Shown here piece by piece: positions 1 through 5,038 of a stretch of 5,038 nt of DNA. Where the stretch lies: contig NSIA01000192.1 in NCBI GenBank assembly GCA_002737585.1, positions 1 through 5,038 on the forward strand. Reading direction: 5' to 3'. The stretch comes from Planctomycetaceae bacterium (GTDB taxonomy: Bacteria; Planctomycetota; Phycisphaerae; Phycisphaerales; SM1A02). The stretch's first letter is position 1. Each line of letters opens with the position of its first letter. Both the position numbers and the translations under genes were made by a program. The notes below the pieces were generated by a model, which saw only the letters and a program-made list of their open reading frames with translations, was not told the DNA's origin and ran no database searches.

Positions 1-735
1 AATCAAGAGCGTTCCACCGGCAAGGCCGTCAAGACCATCCGTGAGATTCACTGCGTTTGAAGTGAACGCAATCATGAATGATCCAAGCAACATGAAGGTA
101 ATCAAACCCATCTGCCACACACCAGGCGCAATATCAAGCGGTTGAATCACACCCTCAGTGGGTGCCGGCAAGTAGGTTCGTTGAAATGGAAGATTCAGTA
201 CATGCGCATCCGGCACGGTGGCTGCATGCCAGATGAACCAACTGGCGATCACACCGATACCAAACTGAAACACCAACTTTTCCCACGCAAGCATTCCATC
301 GCGACTGCGCTTGCCGCCGTTGCGCTTGTCGCGCGCGGCCTGCGTGAGCTTCATCCAATCGTCCCACGCGCCGACACCCGCAAGCCACACCAACACAATG
401 AGCGACACATGGACGTACCGGCTATGCACCACATCCGCTAACAACACCGTGGTGAGAAACACGCTGCCGCACAGCAGGATGCCGCCCATCGTGGGCGTAC
501 CCCGCTTTGATGCCATGATGGCGTTCAAATCCTTGCCGTAGAACTCCGGGTCGTCGGTCACCTTGACTGAACGCAGCTTGGCGATCAGCTTGGGCATCAG
601 TACCAGCACCATGCCAAACGACAGCAGCACCGCAAAGAACGCTCGGAACTCCAATTGGAACATCACCTGCACCACGGGGTACAGACCAACGGAGTCGAGC
701 CAGTTCTGCAGGTTCTCAACAAGCGCGTACAACAT
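1..735 (-). CDS. mraY: Phospho-N-acetylmuramoyl-pentapeptide transferase MraY, N-terminal 245 residues (3' end outside window)
   Basis: MraY transfers phospho-MurNAc-pentapeptide from UDP to undecaprenyl phosphate at the inner membrane, making lipid I. I translated the minus strand from ATG at 735; the frame stays open to the window edge. The family signatures are clear: SKRGTPTMGG (residues 76-85), the Mg-binding Asp pair in GAWDDW (Asp125-Asp126), and NAVNLTDGLDGLAGG (227-241), whose NLTD Asp233 corresponds to the third catalytic acidic residue. Hydrophobic segments are visible at about 33-50, 86-103, 110-124, 155-170 and 207-226. Family members are about 360 residues long, so roughly the last third is missing. 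The start lies 3 nt beyond the murF stop and is served by GAGGTGA (745-739), which overlaps the end of murF, so translation is probably coupled. The loop after the Asp pair (about 128-150) is basic and longer than in the E. coli enzyme as I remember it. Confidence 0.97.
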   Translation of the reverse strand, partial: MLYALVENLQNWLDSVGLYPVVQVMFQLEFRAFFAVLLSFGMVLVLMPKLIAKLRSVKVTDDPEFYGKDLNAIMASKRGTPTMGGILLCGSVFLTTVLLADVVHSRYVHVSLIVLVWLAGVGAWDDWMKLTQAARDKRNGGKRSRDGMLAWEKLVFQFGIGVIASWFIWHAATVPDAHVLNLPFQRTYLPAPTEGVIQPLDIAPGVWQMGLITFMLLGSFMIAFTSNAVNLTDGLDGLAGGTLLI

Positions 736-738
736 GGG

Positions 739-2199
739 TCACCTCGCGGGTATCGATGCACCACCCGCCGTGCGGGCGGAAAGCGCCTCAACCAAACGTT
801 CCATTCGGCTTCCGCGGCTGCCCTTCAACAGAATCACATCGCCGGGCAGGAGCGCGGCGGCAATTTCAGTCACCCCGGGGGCATCAAGCGCCGCCACGTG
901 GATTACTTGCACCCCAACGCCCACCATCTGCCGCGCCGCGTCGGCCGCATGCGCGCTCGCCTCACCCACAAAGACCGCAAGCTTTGCCCCGGCCGCCACC
1001 GCCGCACGACCCACCTCGGCATGCAGGTCTGCCGATTGTTCCCCCAGCTCCAACATGTCACCAAGCACCGTGACGCGCCGACCGCCGCCCTCGGAAAGCT
1101 CCCGGAACGCTCGCAGCGAGGCCAATACCGCATCGGGGTTCGCGTTGTACGCGTCGTTGTAGAGCGCAATGCCGCCGATCTCTTGGCGCGTCATCCGCAT
1201 CTCGGTGGGGGTGACTGCCACCAGCGCGCCGGCAATCTTCTCCGCCGGCACCTCTAGCATGCGCGCGCAGGTGATCGCACTGAGTGCATTCATGGCGTTG
1301 TAATCGCCGGGCAGACCGATCGGGCACTCCCACTCCACGCCGCCCGGCTCGCGCACGCGGATCGACTGCCCACCGCCGCCCGCCACCCGCGCCACCATCC
1401 GCCACATGCACTGCTCGCCGGTTCCAAAGGTCACCACCCGCACGCCCGGCTTGACGCGCTCCTGGATGGCTGCCACCAAGGCTGGCTGATCGCCGTTCAC
1501 AATGGCGATGCCCATGCTGCCAAGACCGTCAACGATGGTTGCCTTCTCGCTGATGATCGCCTCCACCGTGCCCATGCCGCCCAAGTGCGCGCGGCCCGCC
1601 ATGGTGACGATCGCCACATGCGGTGCGGCCATCCGTGCCAGCGGCGAGATCTCGCCGGGGTGATTCATGCCAATTTCAACTACTAAATAGCCATCCGTGC
1701 TGTCCGCGCCCAAGAGGGTCAGCGGCACGCCGATGTCGTTATTGAAACTCTTGGGTGACGCACTGCCCTTCATGGTGCTTGCCAGCGCCGCATCCACAAT
1801 GCGCCGCGTGGTGGTCTTGCCGCTTGAACCGGTGATGGCAACCACCTTGCCCCGCAGGCGACCGCGCCACCAACGCCCCAGGTCACCAAGCGCCACGCGC
1901 GTGTCGCCCACTTCAATGAGCGGCAACCCGGCAGGCCGCGCAAACTCACCCGCGCGACGATCGACCATCGCCGCTGCAGCACCCTGCGCTGCGGCATCGG
2001 CCAAGAAGGCGTGGGCGTCAAATTTCTCGCCGCGGAGGGCTACAAACAGCTTTCCGCGCATGTCCTCGCGGGTGTCGGTGGCCACCCCATTCATCATGAA
2101 AGGGGCTGGCGCGAACCCAGGCCGTGGCGTCACCGCCGCCGGTGGCACAATCCATTGTCCGGCGACTGCACTGCGAAGATCGTCTGCGCTGACTTGCAT
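739..2199 (-). CDS. murF: UDP-N-acetylmuramoyl-tripeptide--D-alanyl-D-alanine ligase MurF, complete (486 aa)
   Basis: This cytoplasmic ATP-dependent Mur ligase adds D-Ala-D-Ala to UDP-MurNAc-tripeptide, the last soluble step before MraY. Three domains can be followed. The N-terminal UDP-substrate domain contains GVATDTRE (38-45) and GKLFVALRG (49-57). The central ATPase domain has the P-loop TGSSGKTTT (123-131), SFNNDIGVPLTLL (151-163), the Glu in VVEIGMNHPGEI (173-184), and the Lys-containing SEKATIVDG (217-225). The C-terminal domain has YNDAYNANPDA (347-357), LGDMLELGEQS (379-389) and LKGSRGSRMERLVEAL (458-473). The length is slightly above the usual 450-470. The frame is open 38 codons further up to 2313, but I chose ATG 2199 because AGGAG stands 5 nt before it and the conserved domain begins just after. 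The stop (741-739) is 3 nt from mraY. The gene is cut off from murE by small genes on the other strand, so it probably has its own promoter. Confidence 0.97.
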   Translation of the reverse strand: MQVSADDLRSAVAGQWIVPPAAVTPRPGFAPAPFMMNGVATDTREDMRGKLFVALRGEKFDAHAFLADAAAQGAAAAMVDRRAGEFARPAGLPLIEVGDTRVALGDLGRWWRGRLRGKVVAITGSSGKTTTRRIVDAALASTMKGSASPKSFNNDIGVPLTLLGADSTDGYLVVEIGMNHPGEISPLARMAAPHVAIVTMAGRAHLGGMGTVEAIISEKATIVDGLGSMGIAIVNGDQPALVAAIQERVKPGVRVVTFGTGEQCMWRMVARVAGGGGQSIRVREPGGVEWECPIGLPGDYNAMNALSAITCARMLEVPAEKIAGALVAVTPTEMRMTRQEIGGIALYNDAYNANPDAVLASLRAFRELSEGGGRRVTVLGDMLELGEQSADLHAEVGRAAVAAGAKLAVFVGEASAHAADAARQMVGVGVQVIHVAALDAPGVTEIAAALLPGDVILLKGSRGSRMERLVEALSARTAGGASIPAR

Positions 2200-2204
2200 G
2201 GGCA

Positions 2205-2209
2205 CTCCT
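2205..2209 (-). promoter_or_regulatory. Ribosome binding site deciding the murF start
   Basis: On the minus strand AGGAG ends 5 nt before ATG 2199. No comparable site precedes the upstream in-frame starts of the longer reading frame (up to 2313). The extra residues that frame would add are Arg/Ala/Gly-rich and match nothing in MurF. Confidence 0.8.
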
Positions 2210-2303
2210 TGCCGTTCCACGCGGGGCGCACCAGGGATGGCAGCCATTCCGCACGCCTCCCGTCCATGGGAAGCCCGCACAGGGTAACGGCGGGCGTGAG
2301 GTG

Positions 2304-2331
2304 ATTTTGTCACATTGGGTAGAAGTCTCAG
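2304..2331 (-). promoter_or_regulatory. Weak sigma70-like promoter candidate for murF-mraY
   Basis: Reading the minus strand, CTGAGA (2331-2326) and CAAAAT (2309-2304) are separated by 16 nt; each matches four of six consensus bases. A small inverted repeat, GTGA-CAAAA-TCAC (2313-2301), covers the -10 element and could be an operator. The main argument is context: a convergent terminator-like hairpin and plus-strand genes lie between the transglutaminase-like gene and murF, so murF needs either its own promoter or long read-through. The motif match alone is weak. Confidence 0.22.
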
Positions 2332-2450
2332 GGAATTCGCCGCGATTCACTTGCCCCGCTGCCACTCGTCTTCAACAATGAATGTGACGTGTTGGCACGA
2401 GCCGGTTGTTCCAGCCCCCCGCGCGTAAACCCCATCGTTTCGAGGGTTCT

Positions 2451-2543
2451 ATGAACAATTACCACCGTCACCTGCAACGCGTTCTTGCCGCGGTCTGTGC
2501 CCTGTGTGTGGGCATCCTGCTCGCGCGCTCCGTGGGCCTGTGA
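2451..2543 (+). CDS. Possible 30-residue single-pass membrane peptide
   Basis: This short frame starts with ATG, preceded by GAGGG (2442-2446) with 4 nt spacing, and ends in TGA at 2541-2543. The product begins with a polar, His/Arg-containing stretch (MNNYHRHLQR) followed by one hydrophobic segment, about residues 11-30 (VLAAVCALCVGILLARSVGL), containing two cysteines. That would fit a small membrane-inserted protein with a positively charged cytoplasmic N-terminus. I do not recognise it. Third codon positions are mostly G or C, as in the surrounding genes. The stop codon lies inside a hairpin followed by four T residues. It could instead be a leader peptide for the 80-residue gene 117 nt downstream, or chance; with 30 codons the statistics are weak. 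Confidence 0.4.
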   Translation: MNNYHRHLQRVLAAVCALCVGILLARSVGL

Positions 2544-2562
2544 GCCGGACAGGCTCAGTTTT
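2541..2562 (+). terminator. Short hairpin with T run at the end of the 30-codon ORF
   Basis: TGAGCC (2541-2546) and GGCTCA (2552-2557) form a perfect 6-bp stem with a 5-nt loop, followed by GTTTT. The stem begins with the TGA stop codon itself. It is short for an intrinsic terminator and could act as a partial terminator or attenuator ahead of the 80-residue gene. Confidence 0.35.
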
Positions 2563-2566
2563 GCCA

Positions 2567-2572
2567 AATAAT
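2567..2572 (+). promoter_or_regulatory. -10-like element upstream of the 80-residue gene
   Basis: AATAAT matches five of six bases of the TATAAT consensus in an otherwise GC-rich stretch. No -35-like hexamer is found at 16-18 nt upstream, so this is a tentative call. If used, the transcript would start near 2579, leaving a leader of about 80 nt containing the hairpins at 2593-2633. Confidence 0.2.
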
Positions 2573-2592
2573 CTCTCAAGTTCCGGAAACCA

Positions 2593-2633
2593 CCCACCCG
2601 ATGCCATTCAGGTGGGGCGACAACGGTTCGCCC
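2593..2633 (+). promoter_or_regulatory. Two overlapping, mutually exclusive hairpins in the leader of the 80-residue gene
   Basis: Stem A pairs CCCACC (2593-2598) with GGTGGG (2611-2616). Stem B pairs GGGCGA (2615-2620) with TCGCCC (2628-2633) around a 7-nt loop. They share bases 2615-2616, so both cannot form fully at once. Stem B ends 16 nt before the ribosome binding site at 2650. Alternative pairings of this sort can control a leader, but stems of 6 bp occur readily by chance in GC-rich DNA and I match no known riboswitch. Confidence 0.25.
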
Positions 2634-2649
2634 GATTGCTACTCGATAT

Positions 2650-2654
2650 AGGAG
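2650..2654 (+). promoter_or_regulatory. Strong ribosome binding site of the 80-residue gene
   Basis: AGGAG is followed by 6 nt and then ATG 2661. It is among the best-placed Shine-Dalgarno sequences in the window, and it supports the plus-strand gene as real even though it lies opposite the mur genes. Confidence 0.75.
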
Positions 2655-2660
2655 ATACGC

Positions 2661-2903
2661 ATGAAGGGCTTCGAACTCGTTAAGGGCTGGGCACGTGAAC
2701 TGGTTGACATCATGTTGCTGTTCATCGCCATCGGCGTCTTGGTCCAGATCATCTTCGGTACCGAGAGCACCTCGTACTTCGGCAAGATCACTGGCAACCT
2801 GATGGCTTTCGTGACGCAGCTTGGTAGCGGTGGCTTTGTTGGTCTGATTGCTCTGCTGATCATCATCAGCATCTTCAGCAAGCGCACCAACGCTACAAAC
2901 TGA
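2661..2903 (+). CDS. Small two-helix membrane protein of unknown function (80 aa)
   Basis: I do not recognise the family. The protein has a short N-terminal stretch with mixed charge (MKGFELVKGWARE), a hydrophobic helix at about 15-33, a polar linker (34-45), a semi-polar stretch with GNLMAFVTQLGSGG (45-58), a second helix at about 59-72, and a basic tail SKRTNATN. The helical-hairpin layout resembles small oligomeric membrane proteins in general, but no diagnostic motif is visible. Codon use favours GGT, GTT, GCT and CGT with ATC, TTC, CTG and AAG, unlike the GCG/GCC/CGC-rich mur genes; in many bacteria that pattern marks high expression. The strong ribosome binding site and the downstream terminator-like hairpin agree. 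It runs opposite to the mur genes, convergent with the transglutaminase-like gene, and splits murF from murE. Coding is near certain; function is open. Confidence 0.85.
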   Translation: MKGFELVKGWARELVDIMLLFIAIGVLVQIIFGTESTSYFGKITGNLMAFVTQLGSGGFVGLIALLIIISIFSKRTNATN

Positions 2904-2911
2904 CTGACGCA

Positions 2912-2935
2912 GGCGCCCTGAGCTTTACGGGTGCC
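2912..2935 (+). terminator. Hairpin just after the 80-residue gene
   Basis: GGCGCCC (2912-2918) pairs with GGGTGCC (2929-2935), including one G-T wobble, around a 10-nt loop. It begins 8 nt after the stop codon at 2903. No T run follows, so by itself it is a weak terminator; it may protect the 3' end or act together with the next hairpin. Confidence 0.35.
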
Positions 2936-2951
2936 GCATGACTGAACACTG

Positions 2952-2984
2952 GCCCCTGGCGCATTGCGCCGGGGGCTATGTCTT
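2952..2984 (+). terminator. Convergent intrinsic terminator candidate
   Basis: GCCCCTGGCGC (2952-2962) pairs over 11 bp with GCGCCGGGGGC (2966-2976), with a single T-G wobble and a 3-nt loop. A T-rich stretch (TATGTCTTTAT) follows on the plus strand. It lies 48 nt past the end of the 80-residue gene and 20 nt past the TAA of the transglutaminase-like gene on the other strand, so it may stop both transcripts. On the minus strand the bases after the stem are not T-rich, so the plus direction is favoured. Confidence 0.65.
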
Positions 2985-2996
2985 TATGGGCGTGAT

Positions 2997-4079
2997 TTAT
3001 GGAATCATCACAAACGATTGCATCTGCGCCGGATCAAACTCCGTGGGAACGCGACCAATGTCCCAACCATCCGTGGTTTCCACCGCCACCATGCGTCGAC
3101 CACCAATGTCCATGGTGACATCATCAGCGGCAGCATCCATGCCAACAAACAACATGCTGTGCCCCTGATCTCCCGGACCGCCGCGGCGAAAGTGCACCAC
3201 TGCTACTGGCAGCGCAGGATCAATGGATCGAATCAGCGTTGCCAGCAACACACACTTGGAGTCACAATCGCCACCCTCCAGCAACGTGGTACCGGGGGTT
3301 CGTAAACCCGCACGCTCTTTGCCATCAACCGCCGGAGGAATGGTGACATACGGAACCGCGCGCTGCACAAAGCTGGTCAGCGCGTCCACCGTGCGCCGCT
3401 GCGAATGTCGACTTTCATAGGCAGGAAACACAGCAATCACCTTGGCCGCTACCGGCGCCAACAGCGGGCGCGAAACACTGACAAGCCACGCGTAGTCCGG
3501 CGAAACCACCATCGATCTTCCATCCGCTGCGCGTGGGTCAAGCGCCATCCGACACCCGTGCGCTGCTAACGACTCGGAGTACGCACGTTCAAACGCAGAC
3601 TCCGCGGCGTCGCCCACAAAGTATGAACGCGCCGGCATCCGCGCTGGCCAACCAAAGTGCGCCTCGACGGCGGCGATCGCATCGCGGTCCACTGGCGCCG
3701 TACAGGCGATCTCCAACACATCACGCGTGGGGTCGCGGTAATCCGTGCCTTCGATCCGCACAATCTGTGGTCGATTGTCCTTCCATGCAAAGTGCGCAAT
3801 GTCCGCACGCGGCACCGGAAACTCCAGTTGATGATCCTGCGCCAAGAATGCAGCCACCTCCGGCATACGAACCCGCGCCGCCGCCATTGCCTCCGCGCGC
3901 GAAGCCGCTTCCCAACTTCCGGTACGCACAAACTCGGAAACGCGCGCAGAGCTTGCCGCCCAACCGCCTCGAATTCCGTAACGCGCAAACGCCGGAGCAA
4001 AGAGCGCGCACACCACGATCGCCAGTATCGGCACTCCGTTTCCCACCCAGCGCCATACGCGTGACCCGCGCGGACTCAC
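2997..4079 (-). CDS. Membrane-anchored transglutaminase-like (papain-fold) protein of unknown role (360 aa)
   Basis: Residues 1-11 are basic and 12-32 form one hydrophobic segment (VGNGVPILAIVVCALFAPAFA), so the rest is probably periplasmic behind an uncleaved anchor. Residues 40-220 match nothing I know. The C-terminal part looks like a transglutaminase core: a helix before the active site (VDALTSFVQRAVPYV, 231-245), GGDCDSKCVLLATLIRS (269-285) with likely nucleophile Cys272, QGHSMLFVG (305-313) with His307, and a later acidic residue, most likely Glu334 in VAVETT followed by WDIGRVP (339-345). Such bacterial domains include peptidases, amidases and cross-linking enzymes, so the reaction cannot be named. 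The start is GTG 4079, inside the murE stop (GTGA, 4-nt overlap) with GGTGA (4088-4084) as a weak ribosome binding site; it is therefore probably co-translated with murE. The location suggests a cell-wall-related task, but that is inference. Confidence 0.9.
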   Translation of the reverse strand: MSPRGSRVWRWVGNGVPILAIVVCALFAPAFARYGIRGGWAASSARVSEFVRTGSWEAASRAEAMAAARVRMPEVAAFLAQDHQLEFPVPRADIAHFAWKDNRPQIVRIEGTDYRDPTRDVLEIACTAPVDRDAIAAVEAHFGWPARMPARSYFVGDAAESAFERAYSESLAAHGCRMALDPRAADGRSMVVSPDYAWLVSVSRPLLAPVAAKVIAVFPAYESRHSQRRTVDALTSFVQRAVPYVTIPPAVDGKERAGLRTPGTTLLEGGDCDSKCVLLATLIRSIDPALPVAVVHFRRGGPGDQGHSMLFVGMDAAADDVTMDIGGRRMVAVETTDGWDIGRVPTEFDPAQMQSFVMIP

Positions 4080-5038
4080 CCGCTCACCAGTTCCCGCGGG
4101 GTACTCCCGGCTCCCCGACTCAGCGCAGTGCGAGCCTCAATACGGTCGTCAAAGGGCCGCGTCTGCGTGCCAATGATTTGGTAGTCCTCATGGCCCTTCC
4201 CAGCGATGAGAACGATGTCCCCGGGGCGCGCCTCGGTCACTGCCAGCGCAATGGCTTGCGCGCGGTCAACTTGGCGGACCACCTCAACGGCAGGCTTGCC
4301 GGCGGCGCGTGCGGCCCCGGATGCGCCGGTCGGCTGACCAGTGAGCACTTCATCAATGATCGCCTCTGGATTCTCAGTGCGCGGATTGTCGCTTGTCACA
4401 ATCACGCGGTCGGAATGTTCGCACGCCACTCGCATCATGCGCGGGCGCTTGGTTCGGTCACGATCACCACCACAACCAAAGACCGTCACCAGCCGACCGC
4501 CCGGACCAACCAGCGGTCGCAACGCAGTCAGCACGTTGAGGAGCGCATCATCGGTGTGCGCATAGTCAACCAGCACCGCAAATGGATCAGTGGGACGCGT
4601 CACTGGCTCCAGTCGCCCCGGAGGCGCTGCGCACGAGGCAAGCGTTTGTTCAATCACCTGCACGGGTACACCGATCGACCATGCTGCGGCCACTGCTTGC
4701 AGCGCGTTCATGGCATTGTGCCTGCCAACAATCGGAAGGTGCACGCGCATGCTGCCCCATGGACCAGCAAATGTTGCATCCTGCCAACCAAGTTGCGCGG
4801 CATGAATGGTGGCGGTGCATTGCGGATTGCCGGCGGAACTTGTTTCGCCCGCAGCGCGCACACTGCAACGCAAGATGTTGGCGGTGCAGCCTTCCATCAT
4901 GACTGCGCTCCACGGATCGTCCACGTTGATCACTGCCGTACCGGTTGGCGAAAGCCTCCGGAAGAGCAACTGCTTGGCAGCTGCATAGGCTTCCATGGTC
5001 TTGTGATAATCAAGGTGATCGCCCGTCAAATTGCTGAA
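4076..5038 (-). CDS. murE: UDP-N-acetylmuramoyl-tripeptide synthetase MurE, C-terminal 320 residues (5' end outside window)
   Basis: MurE adds the third stem-peptide residue to UDP-MurNAc-L-Ala-D-Glu in the cytoplasm. The frame is open to the window edge; an in-frame TTG at 5029 codes for the Leu of the conserved NLTGDHLDYH block and is not a start. Visible in the fragment: SNLTGDHLDYH (2-12), AAKQLLF (20-26), whose Lys22 should be the carbamylated lysine, GRHNAMNAL (105-113), VDYAHTDDAL (157-166), FGCGGDRDRTKRP (187-199), SDNPRTENP (216-224) and AGKGHEDYQI (279-288). The DNPR motif with the GKGHE Glu is the meso-diaminopimelate signature, in contrast to lysine-adding enzymes. The N-terminal UDP-binding domain and the P-loop are outside the window. 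Residues 234-253 form an Ala/Gly-rich insertion between DNPR and GKGHE. The stop overlaps the next gene by 4 nt. Confidence 0.97.
   Translation of the reverse strand, partial: FSNLTGDHLDYHKTMEAYAAAKQLLFRRLSPTGTAVINVDDPWSAVMMEGCTANILRCSVRAAGETSSAGNPQCTATIHAAQLGWQDATFAGPWGSMRVHLPIVGRHNAMNALQAVAAAWSIGVPVQVIEQTLASCAAPPGRLEPVTRPTDPFAVLVDYAHTDDALLNVLTALRPLVGPGGRLVTVFGCGGDRDRTKRPRMMRVACEHSDRVIVTSDNPRTENPEAIIDEVLTGQPTGASGAARAAGKPAVEVVRQVDRAQAIALAVTEARPGDIVLIAGKGHEDYQIIGTQTRPFDDRIEARTALSRGAGSTPRELVSG

Larger units (their letters stand above)
2200..2660. other. Divergent spacer between murF and the 80-residue membrane-protein gene
   Basis: This 461-base interval separates the murF start (minus) from the start of the 80-residue gene (plus). 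It holds the murF ribosome binding site and promoter candidate at its left end, the 30-codon plus-strand ORF in the middle, and three short inverted repeats on the right. The longer frames through it (minus strand 2597-2328 and 2365-2018, plus strand 2011-2304) have low-complexity, Arg/His/Ser-rich translations without recognisable domains and look like chance. I see no tRNA, IS end or direct repeat in it. Confidence 0.7.

Noticed and set aside
155..388. Minus-strand 77-residue frame, and plus-strand frames 142-441 and 311-541, inside mraY.
   Set aside because: They overlap a clear MraY reading frame carrying all family motifs; their translations show no domain.
563..2304. Long plus-strand frames opposite murF and mraY (563-1162, 655-1257, 1697-2287, 2011-2304).
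   Set aside because: They are antisense shadows typical of GC-rich genes, with Arg/Pro/Ser/Thr-rich low-complexity translations and no matching ribosome binding sites.
2200..2313. N-terminal extension of MurF by 38 residues to the upstream ATG.
   Set aside because: The extension is Arg/Ala/Pro-rich without MurF similarity, while AGGAG stands at the right distance before ATG 2199, where the conserved domain begins.
2392..2411. Sigma54-like promoter: TTGGCACG followed by GGTTGTT.
   Set aside because: The spacing between the GG and GC-type elements is about 2 nt too long, and the -12 element lacks the required GC.
2328..2597. Minus-strand 89-residue frame in the divergent spacer.
   Set aside because: It has no hydrophobic core, domain or good ribosome binding site, and it overlaps the more plausible plus-strand micro-ORF and hairpins.
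2639..2890. Minus-strand 83-residue frame opposite the 80-residue gene.
   Set aside because: The plus-strand frame has the strong ribosome binding site, biased codons and coherent membrane topology; the reverse frame is its complement shadow.
2661..2903. Identification of the 80-residue protein as MscL, a holin or a VirB2-type pilin.
   Set aside because: Only general size and helix number fit; no family-defining motif is visible, so no name was given.
3566..4056. Alternative minus-strand frames (4000-3566 and 4056-3721) and plus-strand 3657-4064 within the transglutaminase-like gene.
   Set aside because: They are Arg/Cys-rich out-of-frame translations; the main frame has an anchor, active-site blocks and coupling to murE.

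Overview
The window carries part of a division/cell-wall (dcw, mur) gene cluster from a Gram-negative-type, peptidoglycan-making bacterium of moderately high GC content. Read on the minus strand, the order is murE (3' part, 5038-4076), an unrecognised transglutaminase-like membrane-anchored gene (4079-2997), murF (2199-739) and mraY (735 to beyond position 1). The MurE fragment has the DNPR motif typical of meso-diaminopimelate-adding ligases, so the stem peptide is probably of the DAP type. The lineage cannot be fixed from the sequence. A Planctomycetota (Phycisphaerae-like) or similar environmental bacterium is my guess, from the extended MraY cytoplasmic loop and the non-standard gene between murE and murF.

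Region by region: positions 1-735 hold the first 245 codons of mraY, which starts 3 nt after the murF stop. Positions 739-2199 hold a complete murF with an AGGAG ribosome binding site at the chosen start. Positions 2200-2660 form a divergent spacer with a weak murF promoter candidate on the minus strand, a 30-codon membrane-peptide ORF on the plus strand (2451-2543) and several short hairpins. Positions 2661-2903 encode an 80-residue two-helix membrane protein on the plus strand, with a strong ribosome binding site and codon choice suggesting high expression. Positions 2904-2996 are a short convergent spacer with two hairpins, the second a good terminator candidate. The transglutaminase-like gene and the end of murE fill the rest and overlap by 4 nt (GTGA).

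The mur enzymes act in sequence. MurE adds the third residue to UDP-MurNAc-dipeptide, MurF adds D-Ala-D-Ala, and MraY moves the pentapeptide precursor onto undecaprenyl phosphate at the inner membrane. Two things are not standard. One is the papain/transglutaminase-fold protein co-translated with murE. The other is the block of one or two small membrane-protein genes on the opposite strand, which separates murF from murE and probably forces murF-mraY to use its own promoter. These two features are the most interesting part of the window; their functions are not known to me.
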